A stretch of DNA of 8,669 nt from an uncultured Rhodospirillales bacterium (lineage in GTDB: Bacteria; Pseudomonadota; Alphaproteobacteria; Rhodospirillales; Casp-alpha2): NCBI GenBank assembly GCA_938074585.1, contig CALJEW010000009.1:1-8669 (forward strand), read 5' to 3'. The notes under the pieces are model-generated. The model made no database searches. It was not told where the DNA came from and was given only the letters and a program-made list of their open reading frames with translations. Numbering within the stretch: position 1 is the first letter of the stretch; the number at the start of each line of letters is the position of its first letter. A program made the position numbers and the translations under genes. Positions 5,897 to 8,669 of the stretch are shown piece after piece.

Positions 5897-6946
5897 ATGA
5901 AATCCGTTAAATTATCGCTTAAAATGACGACACAAGTTCTTAGTGGTGCAGTGATGGCCGTAACGTTATGGACCGGAGCCGCATCATCTGCGGATGAAGT
6001 TAATCTATATTCAGCGCGCCAGCCTTTTTTGATGGCTCCTTTGATTAAGGAGTTTACTGCCAAGTCAGGTATTAAAGTAAACATGGTGTATCTTAAAAAG
6101 GGAATGCTAGAGCGGTTAAAGGCCGAAGGCGCGAATAGCCCCGCAGATTTGATTCTGACCACTGACGTTGGAAATTTGAATAATCATTTAAATGCAGACG
6201 TTCTTCAGGCAACAAAATCATCGATCTTAGAGGCCAATATACCGGATCAATACCGCCACCCCGAAGGTAAATGGTACGGCTTAACAACACGAGCGCGTAT
6301 CATTTTTGCACATAAAACACGGGTTAAGATTGGCGAAGTTACTTCATATGAAGACCTTGCCGCACCCCACATGAAGGGTCGAGTTTGCACGCGTTCAGGC
6401 AAAAACGTCTATAACGTATCTTTGTTGGCTTCTATTATCGAAGCTAAAGGCGAAGCTGCTGCAGAAGCATGGGCCAAAGGCCTAAAGGCTAATTTAGCCC
6501 GCAAACCTCAAGGCAATGACCGGGCACAAGTCAAAGCAGTGTTCAATGGTGAATGTGATGTTTCTCTGGGTAATACCTACTATATGGGTCTCATGGAAAC
6601 CAATACCAAAAAACCAGAACAGAAAGACTGGGCAGCTTCTGTTAATGTTATCTTCCCTAATCAAAAAGACCGGGGCACCCATACCAATATTAGTGGCGCA
6701 GCGGTAACGAAAAGCGCAAAAAACAAAGCTAATGCAATCAAATTTATTGAATTTCTAACCAGCAACAAAGCTCAAAAAATCTACGCTGAAGATAACTTTG
6801 AATATCCAGTGAAAGCGGGTGTCGCGTTGCACCCTGTTGTTAGCGATTGGGGAACGTTTAAGGCGGATGACCTACACTTATCAAACGTTGCGAAGCAAAG
6901 AACCTTGGCGACAAAGATCATGGACCGGGTGCGGTACGACAACTAA
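5897..6946 (+). CDS. fbpA: Ferric-iron ABC transporter periplasmic binding protein
   Basis: This 349-residue protein binds Fe(3+) in the periplasm and hands it to the FbpB permease. ATG at 5897 is preceded by AGGAAA at 5885-5890 with good spacing. A signal peptide covers residues 1-32 (basic start, hydrophobic core VMAVTLWTGAAS, likely cut after SSA before DEVNLYSARQ). The mature part shows the family landmarks: NLYSARQ near the N-terminus, PADLILTTDVGNL (82-94), TRARIIFAHK, the CTRSGKNVYN hinge region (164-173), and the paired tyrosines 228-229 in NTYYMG, which ligate ferric iron in FbpA proteins. Length is normal and nothing is missing. The permease follows after 56 bases without a terminator, so the two form an operon, and the Fur box upstream indicates iron repression. 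Codon reading is clean, in contrast to the pseudogenes to its left. The only real uncertainty is whether the natural ligand is free ferric iron or a ferric chelate. Confidence 0.95.
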   Translation: MKSVKLSLKMTTQVLSGAVMAVTLWTGAASSADEVNLYSARQPFLMAPLIKEFTAKSGIKVNMVYLKKGMLERLKAEGANSPADLILTTDVGNLNNHLNADVLQATKSSILEANIPDQYRHPEGKWYGLTTRARIIFAHKTRVKIGEVTSYEDLAAPHMKGRVCTRSGKNVYNVSLLASIIEAKGEAAAEAWAKGLKANLARKPQGNDRAQVKAVFNGECDVSLGNTYYMGLMETNTKKPEQKDWAASVNVIFPNQKDRGTHTNISGAAVTKSAKNKANAIKFIEFLTSNKAQKIYAEDNFEYPVKAGVALHPVVSDWGTFKADDLHLSNVAKQRTLATKIMDRVRYDN

Positions 6947-7002
6947 GGTTGCTTTTGTTACTGTTTAAAAAATAGGATACATAAAGAAGTGAAGCTTCAT
7001 TA

Positions 7003-8669
7003 ATGACCGCAGCGCAAGCAAAAGGTAAAAGAGTAATCGGTGCAACGAAAGTTTCATTGTCGTGGTTGAGCGGCTGGACCATTGGTACCGTCTTCATTTC
7101 CATGCTAGCACTTATGCCAATTGCGGCGGTCATTTTTTTGAGCTTTACACCAACGGACGATATTTGGTCACATCTAACCGAAACTGTTCTGCCTCTATAT
7201 GTCAGCACGACTTTGATGCTGATGGTTGGGGTTGGCTTTGGAACGTTGATTATCGGTGTCGGCACGGCTTGGTTGGTCAGTATGTTCCGGTTTCCGGGTA
7301 AACGCATTTTCGAGTGGGCTTTAATATTGCCAATGGCAATGCCTGCATATGTCATTGCTTATTTATATACGGATGTTTTGGAATATGCGGGTCCCGTACA
7401 AGGTTTATTGCGAGATTTGTTTGGCTGGACAACAAAGCGGGACTACTGGTTTCCTGAAATCCGTTCTTTAGGCGGCGCGATATCAATGATGACTTTAGTT
7501 CTTTATCCCTATGTCTATTTGTTGTCGCGGGCTGCTTTCATGGAGCAGTCGATCTGTGTGATTGACGCCAGCCGGGCACTTGGGCGTGGCCCCTACCAAA
7601 GCTTTTTTTTGGTTTCATTTCCTTTGGCCCGCCCAGCGATCATCATTGGGATTTCATTGGTTTTGATGGAAACGCTTAATGACTTTGGCACAGTAGATTT
7701 TTTTGCAGTCAGCACGTTTACGCTTGGTATTTATGATGTTTGGTTAAACATGAATAATATAGCCGGGGCTGCTCAGCTGGCGACAGTATTGCTCATTTTT
7801 GTAATGGTCTTGGTTTTTGCAGAACGCTACGCAAGGCGCAAAAAACGCTATTATGCTACAACAACAACATACAAAGCCTTGCCGGGATACTTGCTTGAAG
7901 GAAAAATGAAAGCTGTCGCCTTCGTGGCTTGCGCCTTACCCGTAATTTTTGGATTTCTTTTTCCTGCAGGTATTTTGGTTGGGTATTCGCTTATTCATTA
8001 TGAAACGGCGATGAATTCTGAATTTCTTGGGAATGCTTTAAATAGCTTTATTTTATCGTCTGTCGCTGCGGTGCTTGCCGTTGCAATTGGGGTGTTCATG
8101 GCGTACGGGGTTCGGATTCGTAATGAACGGTTGTTGAAAGTTATGGCCCGTTTGGCCAGCTTGGGGTATGCGGTTCCTGGTTCTGTTTTGGCTGTTGGTG
8201 TTATGGTGACGCTTGGTGCTCTTGATAATGGCATAGACGGGTTTATGCTTGACTCGTTTGGTATTTCGACCGGGCTTTTGTTTAGTGGTACGATTGCTGC
8301 TGTGACGTTTGGATACTTAGTGCGCTTTCTAGCCTTGTCGTTTGGTAGCGTTGAAGCCAGCTTGGAAAAGGTCACGCCCCATATGGACGGAGCGTCTCGA
8401 AGCCTTGGGCACGGCGCATTCAGCACACTTCGAAAGGTGCATCTTCCGCTTATTCGGGGTAGTATCTTAACCGCATCAATGTTGGTTTTTGTTGATTGTA
8501 TGAAAGAGCTGCCATTGACGGTTATATTACGCCCTTTTAACTTTAACACTCTGGCAACATTTGTTCATCAATACGCATCCGATGAACAACTGGGCGAGGC
8601 ATCACTGGCTGCTTTATCCATCGTTGGGTTTGGCATTTTACCGGTGATTGTTCTGAGTTTGGCGATTAC
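7003..8669 (+). CDS. fbpB: Ferric-iron ABC transporter permease, partial at right edge
   Basis: This is the inner-membrane permease partner of FbpA. The frame is open from ATG 7003 to the window end (555 codons plus two bases) with no stop, so the 3' end is cut; family proteins of about 550-570 residues suggest that little is missing. It is a tandem duplication of a six-helix domain. The first half has a hydrophobic start (25-47) and the cytoplasmic coupling loop DASRALGRGPYQSFFLVSFP at about 188-207. The second half begins near residue 303 and has its loop DGASRSLGHGAFSTLRKVHL at about 462-481, followed by FVDCMKELPLTVILRPFNF, a typical FbpB/SfuB ending. Both loops interact with the ATPase, whose gene (fbpC) is expected beyond the window but is not seen. 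No strong ribosome site is visible; AAGAAG at 6984-6989 is a possibility, and TGAAGCTTCA at 6990-6999 is a small palindrome just before the start. Confidence 0.93.
   Translation, partial: MTAAQAKGKRVIGATKVSLSWLSGWTIGTVFISMLALMPIAAVIFLSFTPTDDIWSHLTETVLPLYVSTTLMLMVGVGFGTLIIGVGTAWLVSMFRFPGKRIFEWALILPMAMPAYVIAYLYTDVLEYAGPVQGLLRDLFGWTTKRDYWFPEIRSLGGAISMMTLVLYPYVYLLSRAAFMEQSICVIDASRALGRGPYQSFFLVSFPLARPAIIIGISLVLMETLNDFGTVDFFAVSTFTLGIYDVWLNMNNIAGAAQLATVLLIFVMVLVFAERYARRKKRYYATTTTYKALPGYLLEGKMKAVAFVACALPVIFGFLFPAGILVGYSLIHYETAMNSEFLGNALNSFILSSVAAVLAVAIGVFMAYGVRIRNERLLKVMARLASLGYAVPGSVLAVGVMVTLGALDNGIDGFMLDSFGISTGLLFSGTIAAVTFGYLVRFLALSFGSVEASLEKVTPHMDGASRSLGHGAFSTLRKVHLPLIRGSILTASMLVFVDCMKELPLTVILRPFNFNTLATFVHQYASDEQLGEASLAALSIVGFGILPVIVLSLAI

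Noticed and set aside
7998..8549. 183-codon minus-strand frame inside fbpB
   Set aside because: It is antisense to a conserved permease with clear coupling loops; long shadow frames are common opposite hydrophobic genes.
1..8669. CRISPR array, tRNA/rRNA genes, insertion sequence ends or transposase fragments
   Set aside because: No spaced direct repeats, cloverleaf-type sequence, terminal inverted repeats or transposase motifs were seen. The large deletions need not involve mobile elements.

Overview
The window looks like AT-leaning DNA from a Gram-negative proteobacterium, most likely an alphaproteobacterium. The evidence is the type of NagA (metal-site region reading PGFIDIQVNGGGG), the BadF-type kinase / HutC-type GntR / SIS-domain / NagA gene order, and a Fur-controlled FbpA-FbpB ferric-iron ABC transporter. 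The dominant feature is gene decay. Four genes are fully open or open to the window edge (nagA, an SDR oxidoreductase, fbpA, fbpB). They sit among at least seven broken genes whose original frames can still be traced. A host-associated or otherwise shrinking genome is a reasonable inference, but the sequence alone does not prove it.

Layout. 1-480: a possible gene end at the left edge, a Rho-independent terminator (252-293), then an AT-rich leader with a HutC/GntR-type operator (373-384) over a candidate promoter. 480-1873: remains of an amino-sugar operon. These are a GlcNAc-kinase-like BadF protein (N-terminal frameshift plus Trp-to-TGA nonsense), a GntR regulator (frameshift plus Arg-to-TGA nonsense), and a large deletion that fuses the regulator in frame to the last ~45 residues of a SIS-domain sugar isomerase/deaminase. 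1870-3012: nagA, apparently intact, with its start overlapping the SIS stop. 3039-3227: C-terminal scrap of a probable TRAP transporter large permease. 3427-4218: intact SDR lacking the canonical YxxxK and Ser. 4313-5076: Gfo/Idh dehydrogenase pseudogene with several lesions. 5129-5700, minus strand: decayed SAM-methyltransferase-like gene and an upstream small membrane protein of the YIDPGTGS type. 5810-5844: Fur box. 5897-8669: fbpA and fbpB, the latter running off the right edge.

How the genes fit together. The left half was once an inducible amino-sugar uptake and catabolism operon: transport, kinase, deacetylase, deaminase/isomerase, redox steps and a GntR repressor. Only the deacetylase and the SDR keep full reading frames. 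The right half is a working-looking, iron-repressed ferric-iron import system. I found no previously undescribed defence, mobile or RNA system. The most notable items are the pattern of decay around an intact nagA, the deletion fusion, the SDR subfamily, and the small membrane protein / methyltransferase pair. Single-base indels could in principle be assembly errors, but the several nonsense substitutions and large deletions cannot be explained that way as easily.
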